A stretch of 64,000 nt of DNA from Citrifermentans bremense R1 (GCF_000426865.1 NZ_AUGE01000017.1:27207-91206), one strand, 5' to 3'; shown: positions 33,287-42,256, counted from the first letter of the stretch. Notes: generated by a model not told the origin, from the letters alone. Numbers and translations are program-made.

Positions 33287-34063
33287 TTATTCCTTGCCCC
33301 TCTTGAAATAGGCGAGGAACTCCTGGCGGCTGAGCCAGCTCTTCCTGACCAGATGTTCGATGCTGCGGCTCATCGCCATCCTCTCTCCTTCCTTCATCGC
33401 CCCCTTCAAAAGCACGAAGAAGGGGATGTTGCGGGTCTGCGGGTAAAGGCGGAAACGCTCCAGGAGCTCGAAGGAAGCCTGGTCCGGAAGCATGAGCGCG
33501 CAGAAAATCATGTAAGGGTGCACGATGGTCCCCAGCGCCACGGCCTCCTTGCCGGTATAGGCGTTGACAACCTCGAAGCCGAGTTTGGTTATGGCGTGTT
33601 GGACATCCTCCTCCCCCTTGCGGGTCACCATCATCACCTGAAGATCGTAGTCGTCCGACTCGTCGGTGAGACCGAACTGCTTGAGCTTCTTGGCCAGGTA
33701 CTTCTGGTCGATCGGGAGGGTAAAGAAACCGGCTACCGGGAACACGGCCCCCACCTGCCCTATCTCGGAGAGGTACATGGGGAGGATCGGGATCTCCCGC
33801 GTCTCGGGGTTTTCCTTCAGGGCAAGGAGCACACCCCACCCGTCGTCCGACCACGGGGAAAGATCCAGCAGAACCGCCTTCGGAGTGCAGTTGGCCAGTT
33901 CGGAAACCTTCGCCGTCCTGGCGCGGTGCCCTCCCTCGGCCAGGTAACTGCACACGACGGCCCCCCTCTCGACCCTGTCCCCGAGCCCAAGGATCCAGAG
34001 TTCACGCTCATCACATTCAATCATCCGCACTCCCTTTTCCAGTTTGATTTTTGTCTCTTCCAT
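33287..34063 (-). CDS. Tandem degenerate receiver-domain protein
   Basis: 258 residues made of two receiver-like domains and no output domain. Domain 1 (~20-130) keeps an Asp at the acceptor strand (AVLLDLSPW, D67) but lacks the usual acidic pair at its N-terminus. Domain 2 (~138-250) has CALMLPDQ where the acceptor Asp is replaced by Ala189. The second domain therefore cannot be phosphorylated in the normal way and may be a pseudo-receiver that binds a partner. The start at 34063 follows AGGAAGGGGG. It is monocistronic with its own terminator. No kinase is adjacent. Confidence 0.7.
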   Translation of the reverse strand: MEETKIKLEKGVRMIECDERELWILGLGDRVERGAVVCSYLAEGGHRARTAKVSELANCTPKAVLLDLSPWSDDGWGVLLALKENPETREIPILPMYLSEIGQVGAVFPVAGFFTLPIDQKYLAKKLKQFGLTDESDDYDLQVMMVTRKGEEDVQHAITKLGFEVVNAYTGKEAVALGTIVHPYMIFCALMLPDQASFELLERFRLYPQTRNIPFFVLLKGAMKEGERMAMSRSIEHLVRKSWLSRQEFLAYFKRGKE

Positions 34064-34367
34064 TGTTGCCCCCTTCCTCTTTCGAGGAGCCTGGAGAGCT
34101 AAAGGTTCCGGCTTCTTAATGGTGCGAGGATCATTACATCAGCCATCGCCTGAACCGGAACCGGATGTAATGCCGCTACTGGCGGCTCTTCGCCTTTATT
34201 CCGTATCTGGTCCGGTCAGAATTTTTAATAAATAACATATTTTACGGCCACGGCAAGAAAAAGTTGGCGACTGTTGAATTGGCGCCGGATATGTGATACC
34301 AATCGCAATCATTAAAAGTTCGGGGAGCCGGCAGAGGGTATGCCGGGGACTCAAGGAGGGGTAGACG
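34064..34367. other. Divergent spacer between receiver and DUF362 genes
   Basis: 304 bp, A/T-richer than its neighbours, with no gene seen. It must carry both promoters. Short words such as GAACCGGAACCGG repeat near 34153, and GGATGTAAT and ATTACATC form a spaced inverted pair (~34134-34172). No promoter could be assigned confidently. Confidence 0.4.
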
Positions 34368-35474
34368 ATGAGCAGCAAGGTGTTTTTCGCCGATATGCGG
34401 GCAGGCGCGCGCGAGAATCTGTTCGCGAAGATCGGTCGTCTCATGAAGGAAGCGGGAGTCGAGGACGCCGTGGCGCCGGGGGACCTGGTCGCCGTCAAGG
34501 TGCATTTCGGCGAAAGGGGGAACCACACCTTCGTGCGCCCCATCTTCGTGCGCCGCGTGGTGGACGAGATCAAGGGTTGCCAGGGGAAGCCGTTTCTCAC
34601 CGACTCCTCCACGCTCTATCCCGGCGAACGCAAGGAGGCCGTTTCGGCCTTGACCTGTGCCATCGAGAACGGCTTCGCCTACGCCGTAGTGGGCGCGCCG
34701 CTCATCATGCTGGACGGCATCAAGGGGCATAACGCGAAGGACGTCCAGGTGGACGGGGAGATTCTGAAGACGGTGAATATCGGCGCCGAGATCCTCGAAG
34801 CGGATTCGCTTGTCGCCGTCTCCCACTTCAAGTGCCACGAACTGACCGGCTTCGGGGGAACGCTGAAGAACCTCGGCATGGGGTGTTCCAGCCGCACCGG
34901 CAAGATGCAGCAGCACTCGACCGTGGCGCCCAAGGTGGGGGAGCGGTTCTGCAATGGCTGCGAGGCCTGCCTGAAGTCGTGCGCCCACGCAGCCATTGCC
35001 ATCATCGAGGGGAAGGCCCAGATCGACCCGGCGGCCTGCGTCGGCTGCAGCCGCTGCATCACCGCCTGCCAGAAAAAGGCAATCAACATCCAGTGGAACG
35101 AGAGCGCATCGCTCGTGATGCGCAAGATGGCGGAATACGCCAAAGGGGCGCTGCACGGCAAGAAGGGCAAGACCCTGTTCCTCAACTTCATCACCCAGGT
35201 CTCCCCCGCCTGCGACTGCTACGGCCACGCCGACGCCCCCATCGTCAACGACATCGGGATCTGCGCCTCCACAGACCCGGTAGCGCTGGACCAGGCCTGT
35301 GCCGACCTGGTCAACAACGCGCGTGGCAACCAGGACACCGCCCTTGCCAGCGGGCACGAGCCCGGCGGCGACAAGTTCCGCGGCGTCCACCCCGAGATTG
35401 ATTGGGAAGTGCAGTTGGAGCACGCCGAGAAGATCGGGATTGGAAGCAGGAAGTATGAGCTGGTGAAGATCTAA
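34368..35474 (+). CDS. DUF362 protein with two [4Fe-4S] clusters
   Basis: 368 residues. A DUF362 domain (~5-185 and ~270-345; VAVKVHFGERGN, SHFKCHELTGFGG, STDPVALDQA) is interrupted by a bacterial ferredoxin insert (~190-240) with two CxxCxxCxxxC motifs (CNGCEACLKSC and CVGCSRCITAC), enough for two [4Fe-4S] clusters. There is no signal peptide, so it is cytoplasmic. DUF362-ferredoxin proteins are common in anaerobes and are thought to be redox enzymes or electron carriers, without a settled reaction. AAGGAGG lies upstream of the ATG. It ends in the convergent tandem array at 35481. Confidence 0.86.
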   Translation: MSSKVFFADMRAGARENLFAKIGRLMKEAGVEDAVAPGDLVAVKVHFGERGNHTFVRPIFVRRVVDEIKGCQGKPFLTDSSTLYPGERKEAVSALTCAIENGFAYAVVGAPLIMLDGIKGHNAKDVQVDGEILKTVNIGAEILEADSLVAVSHFKCHELTGFGGTLKNLGMGCSSRTGKMQQHSTVAPKVGERFCNGCEACLKSCAHAAIAIIEGKAQIDPAACVGCSRCITACQKKAINIQWNESASLVMRKMAEYAKGALHGKKGKTLFLNFITQVSPACDCYGHADAPIVNDIGICASTDPVALDQACADLVNNARGNQDTALASGHEPGGDKFRGVHPEIDWEVQLEHAEKIGIGSRKYELVKI

Positions 35475-35480
35475 AAACTA

Positions 35481-35592
35481 GATAGAGATAGAGATAGAGA
35501 TAAAGAGTGAGATAAAGAGTGAGAAGTGAGTTAAGACTGGATAGTTTAGCCTTAGTCTTATCTCTATCTCTATCTCTATCTTTATCTTTATC
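35481..35592. repeat. Inverted array of AGATAGAG/GATAAAG units
   Basis: The left arm (35481-35518) has tandem GATAGA units grading into GATAAAG. The right arm (35557-35592) is the reverse complement, CTCTAT units grading into CTTTAT. It occupies the spacer between convergent genes ending at 35474 and 35603. Confidence 0.85.
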
Positions 35593-35602
35593 TGCCTCTA
35601 AG

Positions 35603-37270
35603 CTACCCGTCCAGCGAGATCAGCAGGGAGAAATCGCTCTCCCTGCTGTCGGCACCGCGGTCGTTGATCTCCTTGAACTCCCCCTTCACCCCCAGTGAGG
35701 GGGGACGGAACCACTTGAAAAGCCGCGCCAGCGGATAGGCCGCCCTCACCTTCGCGCCCACCACCTGTTTCCCGGTCCCGGGGACCCCGGTACGCTCCTC
35801 CTTGTACCCCCCCTTCACCTCGTAGTCGAGCCGCTTTTCCAGCAGGGTCCCGTTCAGCCCCAGGTTCACCGCATACTGGTCGGTGCGCTGGCTGGAACTG
35901 TAATCCATGACCCGCTTCAGGGAGAGATCCGGCAAAACCGTCACGCCTGCCGCGCTGAATTTGGGTAGAAAGCCGATGCTCTCGGTGCTCGACTCCCTTT
36001 GCCGGTGCAGCTTGTCGGTCCTTTGCGACACCCCGCCCCTAAGCCCCAGATCCCATCTTCCCGCCAGGTAGTTGAGCTGCCCCGAGACCGCGTCCTCTTC
36101 CACCTCCTTGGGGAGATACCCCAAAGGTTCCTTGGTGCTATCGACGTATCTCTTCTTGTATTGCAGCGAAAGCTGCAGCTTGCTGAACGCCTTGAAGTGG
36201 TAGTCCACCAGCCCCTCGTACCGGTAGAGCCTTGGCGACAGGTCGTTCTTTTCGGTGTTGTCGTTGTAACGGGAGAGCTTGACGTCGAAGGAATGGAGCT
36301 CGAAGGCGTGCCCGAACCCGAGGCTTACCCCCTCAGAGTCCCTATCGGGGCCGGAGCCGGTGAGGAGCCGATAGCGCGGACCGGTCCGCTCATAGAGGGC
36401 GCTGTAGCGGCTGGCGCCCCATCCTCCCCCTACTTTGAGCCGGCGGGCGGAGTCGCGCGTGGCCGCGGTCTCGTCGGTCGTGTCGCTGTCGTAGCTCGAG
36501 TAGTCGATCTCCGCCTCGGCTGCAAGCCTGCCGCCGAAGGGATCGATGGCGGCGACCAGTCCCAGCACGTCACCCTTTTTCGCGCCGTAGGGCCAGCGCC
36601 CCTCGCTGTACAGGGACCTGCGGCCGCTCAAAAAGATGGTCTTGAACCGGGCACTGTCCCCCATGAGAGAGAGTTCTCCCGTCGCACCCACCAACAGGTC
36701 GTCGTGTGCGGCGCCTTGCGGGCCGGAGGCGGCGAAGGTCTCCAGCTTCGCGGTGTTGCCGGAGTTGCCGGTGAGAAGGGCGAAACGCCCGCCGCGGCCG
36801 GCGGCTTCGTTAAGGGTGTTGGGAGTCTGCTTGATGCGGATGTCCCCCATCTCGGCAAGGACGCCGTAGCCGCGGCCGCCGTACTCCCCCTGCTGCAGGA
36901 CGAACGATGGCGTAAGGTCGCCGAGCGCGGTCCAAGGCTCCGTAGGATACTCGGCGCGGAACTGGCTGCGAAAACGCGCGGTTTCAGCGTCCTGGGACGC
37001 GGGGGCTAGTTCGAAGCCGACGGCGTCGGCAGGCGCGGGCGACGCTGCGGCTTGGGAAGCGGATGCGGCGGGTGGGGAGGGTGCTGCGGTTTGAGAAGCG
37101 GATGCGGCAGGTAGTGGAGGCAGCTCCAGATAGGACGAGAAGGCCGGGCGCGCAGGGGCCAGAAGCGCCGCGAGAAAAAGGGCGAGGGACGCGGCGAGGC
37201 CTCCCCATGGCGGGGCGCTTCGACGGTCGGATTCGGGGTTTGGCAGCTCTCTCATCCTCATGCGTCGCAC
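35603..37270 (-). CDS. Predicted outer-membrane beta-barrel protein
   Basis: 555 residues. An N-terminal signal (hydrophobic LAASLALFLAALLAP at ~25-40) is followed by a Pro/Ala/Ser-rich linker containing two copies of AASASQ and then ~430 residues of alternating polar/hydrophobic strands rich in Tyr, Arg and Asp (for example YEGLVDYHFKAFSKLQLSLQYKKRY). This fits an outer-membrane barrel of perhaps 18-22 strands, similar in style to porin-cytochrome barrels, but no CxxCH partner is adjacent. It ends in DG rather than Phe. The start is uncertain: GTG 37270 or ATG 37261/37255. The upstream leader holds a strong hairpin. Confidence 0.7.
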   Translation of the reverse strand: MRRMRMRELPNPESDRRSAPPWGGLAASLALFLAALLAPARPAFSSYLELPPLPAASASQTAAPSPPAASASQAAASPAPADAVGFELAPASQDAETARFRSQFRAEYPTEPWTALGDLTPSFVLQQGEYGGRGYGVLAEMGDIRIKQTPNTLNEAAGRGGRFALLTGNSGNTAKLETFAASGPQGAAHDDLLVGATGELSLMGDSARFKTIFLSGRRSLYSEGRWPYGAKKGDVLGLVAAIDPFGGRLAAEAEIDYSSYDSDTTDETAATRDSARRLKVGGGWGASRYSALYERTGPRYRLLTGSGPDRDSEGVSLGFGHAFELHSFDVKLSRYNDNTEKNDLSPRLYRYEGLVDYHFKAFSKLQLSLQYKKRYVDSTKEPLGYLPKEVEEDAVSGQLNYLAGRWDLGLRGGVSQRTDKLHRQRESSTESIGFLPKFSAAGVTVLPDLSLKRVMDYSSSQRTDQYAVNLGLNGTLLEKRLDYEVKGGYKEERTGVPGTGKQVVGAKVRAAYPLARLFKWFRPPSLGVKGEFKEINDRGADSRESDFSLLISLDG

Positions 37271-37463
37271 CAGCGGTTCTTGCGGCCTCGCACCGGCAGG
37301 TGCGCGGAGTTACCTCCAACCTCCATTGCATCCCCTCGGGGGGAAATTGAGCGCGGCGGGCTCCCGTTCGGGAGCTCGCCGCTGTTGCAGGTGCTGCAGG
37401 TAAGGCCTGTAAATGTACGGATTGCCCCCAGCCGCAGCGCGCCCTCTTCTCCCAACTCTCCTA

Positions 37464-37533
37464 CCCCCGGAGGGGGGAGGTCGGGAGGGGGGAAGAACAG
37501 GCTACCCCCTCCCTGACCTTCCCCCTCCGGGGG
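37464..37533. repeat. CCCCCGGAGGGGG inverted repeat, copy 1
   Basis: Arms of ~29 bp (CCCCCGGAGGGGGG... and its complement ...CCCCCTCCGGGGG) around a 12-bp centre. Related copies are at 42257-42352 and 47910-48004. Confidence 0.8.
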
Positions 37534-37611
37534 CGGGGACGGAAAAAGGGGGACTTTCCGCGGAAGATTAGCGAAGCTCAGTGGAACGATCCAGAAGCTC
37601 AGCGAAGGCTT

Positions 37612-37633
37612 AGCGGATCAATGCTGATCCGCT
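37612..37633 (-). terminator. Stem-loop beside response-regulator stop
   Basis: AGCGGATCA, loop ATGC, TGATCCGCT: a perfect 9-bp stem two bases beyond the stop at 37636. No T-tract follows, so it is a weak terminator or a 3'-end stabiliser. Confidence 0.45.
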
Positions 37634-37635
37634 GA

Positions 37636-39006
37636 CTATTTAAGGAACCCGAATTTCTTCATCCGGTAACGGAAGGCGTCGATGCCCAGGTTCAGCTTCT
37701 TTGCGGCTTTGGACTGGTTATAGTCGGTCATCTCCAGCGACTGCTTGATCAACTCGCGCTCCACCTCCTCGATGTCGATCCCCTCGGGGGGGAGCTTGAA
37801 GGTGGTGAGCGGCACGGTGCCTTGGCTCGCCTTGGCGACGATCTCCAGCGGCAGGTTCTCCAAAAGGAGGTTCTCGTCGTTGCCCAGGATGATGGCGCGC
37901 TCGATGACGTTCTTCAGTTCGCGGATGTTGCCGGGCCAGTTGTACTCAACCAGGAGCTTCTCCGCCATGCTGGAGATCCCCTTGGTCGGTTTCCCGAACT
38001 CCTTGGAGAAGACTTCGATGAAGTGGTTGGCCAGCACCAGGATGTCCTCCTTGCGCTCGCGCAGCGAGGGGAGGAAGATCGGGATCACCTGGAGACGGTA
38101 GTAGAGGTCGTTTCTGAAGCTCTTGTCCTCGATCGCCTTCAGGAGGTCCTTGTTGGTCGCGGAGACGATCCTGACGTCGACGGGAATCATCTTCGAGCCG
38201 CCGATGCGCCGGAAGGTCCTGTCTTCAAGGAAACGGAGCAGCTTCGCCTGCATCCCGATTTCCATGTCCCCGATCTCGTCGAGGAAGACGGTGCCGCCGT
38301 CGGCCAGCTCGAAGAGACCCTTCTTGGAGTTCTTGGCGTCGGTGAAGGCCCCCTTCTCGTGGCCGAAGAGCTCGCTCTCCAGAAGGGTGGCAGGTACCGC
38401 CGCACAGTTGATGGCCACGAACGGCTTTTCGGCGCGGGCTGACTCGTAGTGGATGTACTTCGCCACCAGCTCCTTGCCGGTTCCCGATTCCCCCTGCACC
38501 AGCACAGTCGAGGCGTCGCTTTTCGCGACCTTCGCCATCATATCCAGCACGTTCCTCATGTGCTTGGAATTCCCCAGGATCTTGGGCGGCCCCTGCTTCT
38601 TGTGCTCGCTCCTTAACTGCACCACCTCGCGGCGCAGTTCCGAGGTCTCCAGCGCCTTGCGGATCACCAGCGCCATCTCGTCCAGGTTGAACGGCTTGTT
38701 GATGTAGTCGTAGGCGCCGTGGCGCATGGTGTTGACGGCCGTCTCCAGCCCCCCTTGCGCCGTCACCATGATGACCAGGATGTCCTCGTCGAGCTCCTTG
38801 ATCCGCTGCAGGACCTCCAGACCGTTGATCCCGGGAAGATGGTAATCCAGAAGCACGAGGTCGGGCTGCTCCTCACGGGCCAGACGGAGCGCGTCTTCGC
38901 CGGTCCCCGCGGTGACCACTTCGTATCCCTGCTTCTTCAGGTTTTGCTCCAAAGACCAGCGGATCAGGTGCTCGTCATCGACGACCATTATCTTTATCTT
39001 GCGCAT
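37636..39006 (-). CDS. NtrC-family sigma-54 response regulator
   Basis: 456 residues: receiver (1-120) with acceptor D54 in VLLDYHLPG and Lys in NKPF; AAA+ sigma-54 activator domain (~142-375) with Walker A GESGTGKE at 172-179 and Walker B FLDEIGD; and a Fis-type helix-turn-helix (~410-456; NQSKAAKKLNLGIDAFRYRMKK). The sigma-54-contact loop reads GAFTDA at 219-224 instead of GAFTGA, a change seen in some family members whose effect here is untested. It lies 76 bp after the haem-sensing kinase, its evident partner. It would activate sigma-54 promoters in response to the kinase signal; targets not known. Confidence 0.92.
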   Translation of the reverse strand: MRKIKIMVVDDEHLIRWSLEQNLKKQGYEVVTAGTGEDALRLAREEQPDLVLLDYHLPGINGLEVLQRIKELDEDILVIMVTAQGGLETAVNTMRHGAYDYINKPFNLDEMALVIRKALETSELRREVVQLRSEHKKQGPPKILGNSKHMRNVLDMMAKVAKSDASTVLVQGESGTGKELVAKYIHYESARAEKPFVAINCAAVPATLLESELFGHEKGAFTDAKNSKKGLFELADGGTVFLDEIGDMEIGMQAKLLRFLEDRTFRRIGGSKMIPVDVRIVSATNKDLLKAIEDKSFRNDLYYRLQVIPIFLPSLRERKEDILVLANHFIEVFSKEFGKPTKGISSMAEKLLVEYNWPGNIRELKNVIERAIILGNDENLLLENLPLEIVAKASQGTVPLTTFKLPPEGIDIEEVERELIKQSLEMTDYNQSKAAKKLNLGIDAFRYRMKKFGFLK

Positions 39007-39082
39007 TCCGGCTCCTTAAGGTTATTTCCCGCTGCAACTGCTCCGGTGGCGGACCGGTTGTTGTCGTTTCTGCTGGCGCTCT

Positions 39083-40597
39083 TTACTGGCACACCGTCGG
39101 GGGGGGCGCGTCAGGCCCGGAGTACCCCGGCTGGCCGGGGCAGTAGGCGGGGAGTTCCACGGTGAAAGTGGTTCCCATCCCGTCCTGGCTCACCACGGAA
39201 AGCCTCCCGCCGTGCTGCTCGATGAGGCGATGGCTGATGGCGAGGCCGAGACCGGTCCCCTGTGCCTTGGTGGTGAAAAACGGTGTGAAGATCTTCTCCA
39301 GGATCTGCGGCGGAATCCCCTGGCCGGTGTCGGTCACCCGCACCTGCACCATGTCGACCCCCTCGACCTTGGCCAGCCCGCTCTTCACCGTGAGCGTACC
39401 TCCCCCCTGCATCGCCTGGACCGCGTTCAGGAACAGGTTCAGGAAGACCTGCTGGATCTGCTTCGGGTCCACGTAGACGGTGGGGAGGTTTTCGGCCAGT
39501 TCCAGGCGCTTCTCGATGTCTTTGCCGCCGCGGTGCTGCGAGGCGAAGACCAGGATCTTTTTGAGCGCCGAGTTGATGTCGGTGCAGGTCGGCTCGGCCA
39601 CGGTGGGTTTGCCGAAGAAGAGCAGGTCGTTCACCGTCTTGTCCAGCCGGGAGATCTGCTCCAGCACCTCGCCGATGATCTGGATGCGGCCGTCTTCCGG
39701 GGCGAAGTCGTCTTTGAGCACCGTGATGGCTGCGGCGATGCCGGTGAGCGGGTTCTTGATCTCGTGGGCGATGCCGGCGGCCATCTCCCCCACAGAGGCG
39801 AGGCGGTCGGCGCGCTCCATCTGCTGGAAATGGAAGTTTTCCAGCTCCTTCTTGGCCCGGTCCAGCCGGTCCACCATCGAGTCGAAGGAGACGATCAGGC
39901 GCCCGATTTCGTCCTTCCCCTCGGGGGTCATGCGCACCGAGAGATCTCCCGCCTCCACGCGCGCCATGTTCTTGGCAAGCTGGGTTAACGGCTTCTTGAC
40001 GAACTTCAGCATGACCAGCGAGATGGCAAGGGAGAGAAAGCCGATGATGGCGACGGTGGACATCACGAAGAGCTTGGTCAGCTCCACGATCCGGTTCCGG
40101 GTCTCGGTCAGGGAGTAATTGACGTTCAAAAGGCCGATGATCCGGCTCTTGGAACCGTGGCATAGGTTGCACTGACGGTCGTTGTAGATCGGCTTCACCA
40201 TCCCCAGCACCTCGCCGTGCCCGTCGAGGTTGAAGACGCCTTCGCGCTTGTTGTCGAGGAAGAGCTTGTAGTCGCGCTCGTCGACCACCCGCCCGACCTC
40301 GTTGGGGTTGGAGGACTTCAGGATGACCCCGTGGGGATGGAAGATGCGCACCCCCACCAGGTTCTCGCTTTGCCCCACCATCTCCAGGATCACCTTCACG
40401 TCCTCGGTGTTGCCGATCCTCATGGAGTTGTAGAGGGAGCGTTCGATGGTGTTCAAGAGGAGTTCGCTCGATTCGCGAGCGGAATTGATGAGCTGCATCT
40501 GCTCGCGCCGAAGCGTCAGGAAGGCGAAGGTCCCGATACCGAAGACGAGCAGACAGATGGAGAGCACGATGACCCGCGATGTCAGACTCTTGAAAAT
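39083..40597 (-). CDS. Sensor histidine kinase with periplasmic c-type haem
   Basis: ~504 residues. N-terminal membrane helix (~8-30), a periplasmic domain with a single CxxCH (C143-H147 in [10 protein letters not shown]), a second helix (~175-200), HAMP (~195-245), a HisKA dimerisation domain with phospho-His 278 ([10 protein letters not shown]) and a HATPase domain ([31 protein letters not shown]). The haem suggests redox or gas sensing. The start is unusual. A strong GGAGG lies at 40610-40606, but the only codons at proper distance are ATT 40597 and CTG 40600. The first standard start, GTG 40567, would remove part of the membrane helix. I use ATT 40597. Partner: the regulator at 37636. Confidence 0.88.
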   Translation of the reverse strand: MFKSLTSRVIVLSICLLVFGIGTFAFLTLRREQMQLINSARESSELLLNTIERSLYNSMRIGNTEDVKVILEMVGQSENLVGVRIFHPHGVILKSSNPNEVGRVVDERDYKLFLDNKREGVFNLDGHGEVLGMVKPIYNDRQCNLCHGSKSRIIGLLNVNYSLTETRNRIVELTKLFVMSTVAIIGFLSLAISLVMLKFVKKPLTQLAKNMARVEAGDLSVRMTPEGKDEIGRLIVSFDSMVDRLDRAKKELENFHFQQMERADRLASVGEMAAGIAHEIKNPLTGIAAAITVLKDDFAPEDGRIQIIGEVLEQISRLDKTVNDLLFFGKPTVAEPTCTDINSALKKILVFASQHRGGKDIEKRLELAENLPTVYVDPKQIQQVFLNLFLNAVQAMQGGGTLTVKSGLAKVEGVDMVQVRVTDTGQGIPPQILEKIFTPFFTTKAQGTGLGLAISHRLIEQHGGRLSVVSQDGMGTTFTVELPAYCPGQPGYSGPDAPPPTVCQ

Positions 40598-40687
40598 CAG
40601 GAGTGCCTCCGGTTGAGTGGGTGAATCTGTTCACAACGCTCCCGGTCCCAGGACGGGACGGGGGCGCGGCATCAGCCTTTGCTTCTT

Positions 40688-41290
40688 TTATCTACCCGCG
40701 TTCCCCGGGGGTGCCGGCTGGCCGGCGGGCGTGGCGCCTGGGATGGCTGTCGCCTTGGTGCCAGGGGGGGGAGCAACGCGGTCGTAGCGGAACTCCCACT
40801 CGCTGTACTTTTTCTTCTTCTCGAAGTCGGCCGGGTGCAGGTCAAGCGGGAAGTTCCCCTGTTTGAGCGGCTCCTTCTCGCTGCTGCTCTTTACGCCGAC
40901 GATCCTGCCGCCTTCCCTGATGACTTCCCATTCCTTATCGGGCTTCTCGCTCATCGGGTCGATGAGGGCGATGGGCCGCAGATATCGCACGTTCTCGGGG
41001 AGGTTGGGGTCCTTCAAGAGCGCCTTCAGCTCCGTGGGGCTCGGAGGCTGCAGCCCGGGGGTGATGGGGGTGACTCCCGTCGCCCCCGGCACCACCTTCA
41101 CCTTGTACCAGCGCCTCAGCGCGTCCCGGATTTGCGTGCCGCGGGAGAGGAGTTCGATCTCCTTCTCCCGCTGCATGGCGGTCTTCCAGACGATGGCGCC
41201 ACGCGACGCCGCGATGCCGACCACGACCACGATGACGAGAACCGTCATGTAGGTGAAGCCGCCGCTGGACGCGAGCACCCTGCGCATCAT
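40688..41290 (-). CDS. Pseudopilin-like protein (type II secretion/type IV pilin family)
   Basis: 200 residues. A short basic leader ends in SSGG with cleavage expected before FTYMTVLV, then the ~20-residue hydrophobic helix of type IV pilins and pseudopilins. The Glu normally at +5 of the mature protein is absent (Thr), as in minor pseudopilins of the GspK kind. The C-terminal half is Pro/Gly-rich with no disulphide pattern. Its ATG overlaps the transketolase stop as ATGA, implying translational coupling. No other secretion genes adjoin; the orphan ATPase at 16040 is the only related gene in the window. Role unknown. Confidence 0.78.
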   Translation of the reverse strand: MMRRVLASSGGFTYMTVLVIVVVVGIAASRGAIVWKTAMQREKEIELLSRGTQIRDALRRWYKVKVVPGATGVTPITPGLQPPSPTELKALLKDPNLPENVRYLRPIALIDPMSEKPDKEWEVIREGGRIVGVKSSSEKEPLKQGNFPLDLHPADFEKKKKYSEWEFRYDRVAPPPGTKATAIPGATPAGQPAPPGNAGR

Positions 41291-42219
41291 TTCTTCCTCG
41301 AAACGATCTCCCTCGCCTGCTCGATCAGCGTCTCGGCGTTCAGCCCGAAATACTTGAGGAGTTCGTCGGATTTGCCGGAGAGGCCGAACCGGTCATAGAT
41401 GCCGACCCGCTTCATCAGGGTCGGGCATTCCTCGCCCAGGAACTCGGCTACGGCGCCGCCGAGCCCGCCCACGACGGAATGCTCCTCTGCGGTGACGATG
41501 GCTCCGGTCTCCTGTGCCGCCTTCAAGACCAGCTCCTTGTCGAGCGGCTTGATGGTCCCCAGATGCAGCACCCGCGCCGAGATCCCTTCTTCCTTCAGCT
41601 TCTCGGCGGCGATCACCGCCTGCGCGGTCATGAGGCCGGTGGTGATGAAGGTCAGATCCTTCCCTTCGACAACCACGTTCCCTTTGCCGATCTCGAACTT
41701 GTGACCCGCCGGGAAGACGTTGGCGACCTTGTTGCGCCCAAGGCGCACGTAGACCGGCCCCTTGTAGGCCGCGACGGCGCGGATGGCCCCCTTGGTCTCC
41801 TCGCCGTCGGCGGGGACGATGACGGTCATGTTGGGGATGGCGCGCATGATGGCGATATCCTCGACCGACTGGTGGCTCCCCCCGTCCTCGCCCACGGTGA
41901 CGCCGCCGTGGGTGGCGACGACCTTGACGTTCGCCTTAGGATAGGCGAGCGACTGGCGGATCTGCTCCCAGCCGCGGCCGGCGGCGAAGATGGCGAAGGT
42001 GGAGAGGAAGGGGATCTTCCCAACCGAGGCCAAGCCTGCGGCGGTTCCCACCATGTTGGCCTCGGCGATTCCCATGTTGAAGAAGCGGTTGGGGAATTTC
42101 TTGGCGAAGACGCCGGTCTTGGTGGACCCGGAGAGGTCCGCGTCCAGCGCCACTATCTTATCGTTCTCGCCTCCCAGCTCGGCCAGCGCCTCGCCGTAGG
42201 CGTCCCTCGTTGCGATCAT
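41287..42219 (-). CDS. Transketolase, C-terminal subunit
   Basis: 310 residues matching the pyrimidine-binding and C-terminal halves of transketolase (catalytic Glu region GIAEANMVGTAAGLA; THGGVTVGEDGGSHQ). With the N-terminal subunit encoded upstream it forms a split transketolase that moves two-carbon units between sugar phosphates in the pentose-phosphate pathway. I start at ATG 42219, where a GGGA purine box lies 6 nt upstream; an earlier in-frame codon lacks support. Separated from the N-terminal subunit by a GC-rich inverted repeat, and overlapping the pseudopilin gene at its 3' end. Confidence 0.9.
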   Translation of the reverse strand: MIATRDAYGEALAELGGENDKIVALDADLSGSTKTGVFAKKFPNRFFNMGIAEANMVGTAAGLASVGKIPFLSTFAIFAAGRGWEQIRQSLAYPKANVKVVATHGGVTVGEDGGSHQSVEDIAIMRAIPNMTVIVPADGEETKGAIRAVAAYKGPVYVRLGRNKVANVFPAGHKFEIGKGNVVVEGKDLTFITTGLMTAQAVIAAEKLKEEGISARVLHLGTIKPLDKELVLKAAQETGAIVTAEEHSVVGGLGGAVAEFLGEECPTLMKRVGIYDRFGLSGKSDELLKYFGLNAETLIEQAREIVSRKK

Positions 42220-42256
42220 ATCGATTCCCTTTCTGGTATGTGGTCTGCCGCCCAAC

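Larger units (their letters stand above)
37271..37635. other. Spacer with leader hairpin and GC repeat
   Basis: 365 bp with no supported gene. A perfect-looking hairpin lies at 37353-37382 (GCGGCG g GCTCCCG, loop TT, and complement) in the leader of the barrel gene. A GC repeat lies at 37464-37533, and a stem at 37612-37633 follows the regulator gene. Between them are direct repeats of GAAGCTCAG. The hairpin has no T-tract, so attenuation or mRNA stability is more likely than termination. Confidence 0.5.

Noticed and set aside
37258..37455. A 65-codon minus frame with CSTC upstream of the barrel gene
   Set aside because: It runs through a strong hairpin and repeat arms, lacks a good start site, and CSTC is not a haem motif.
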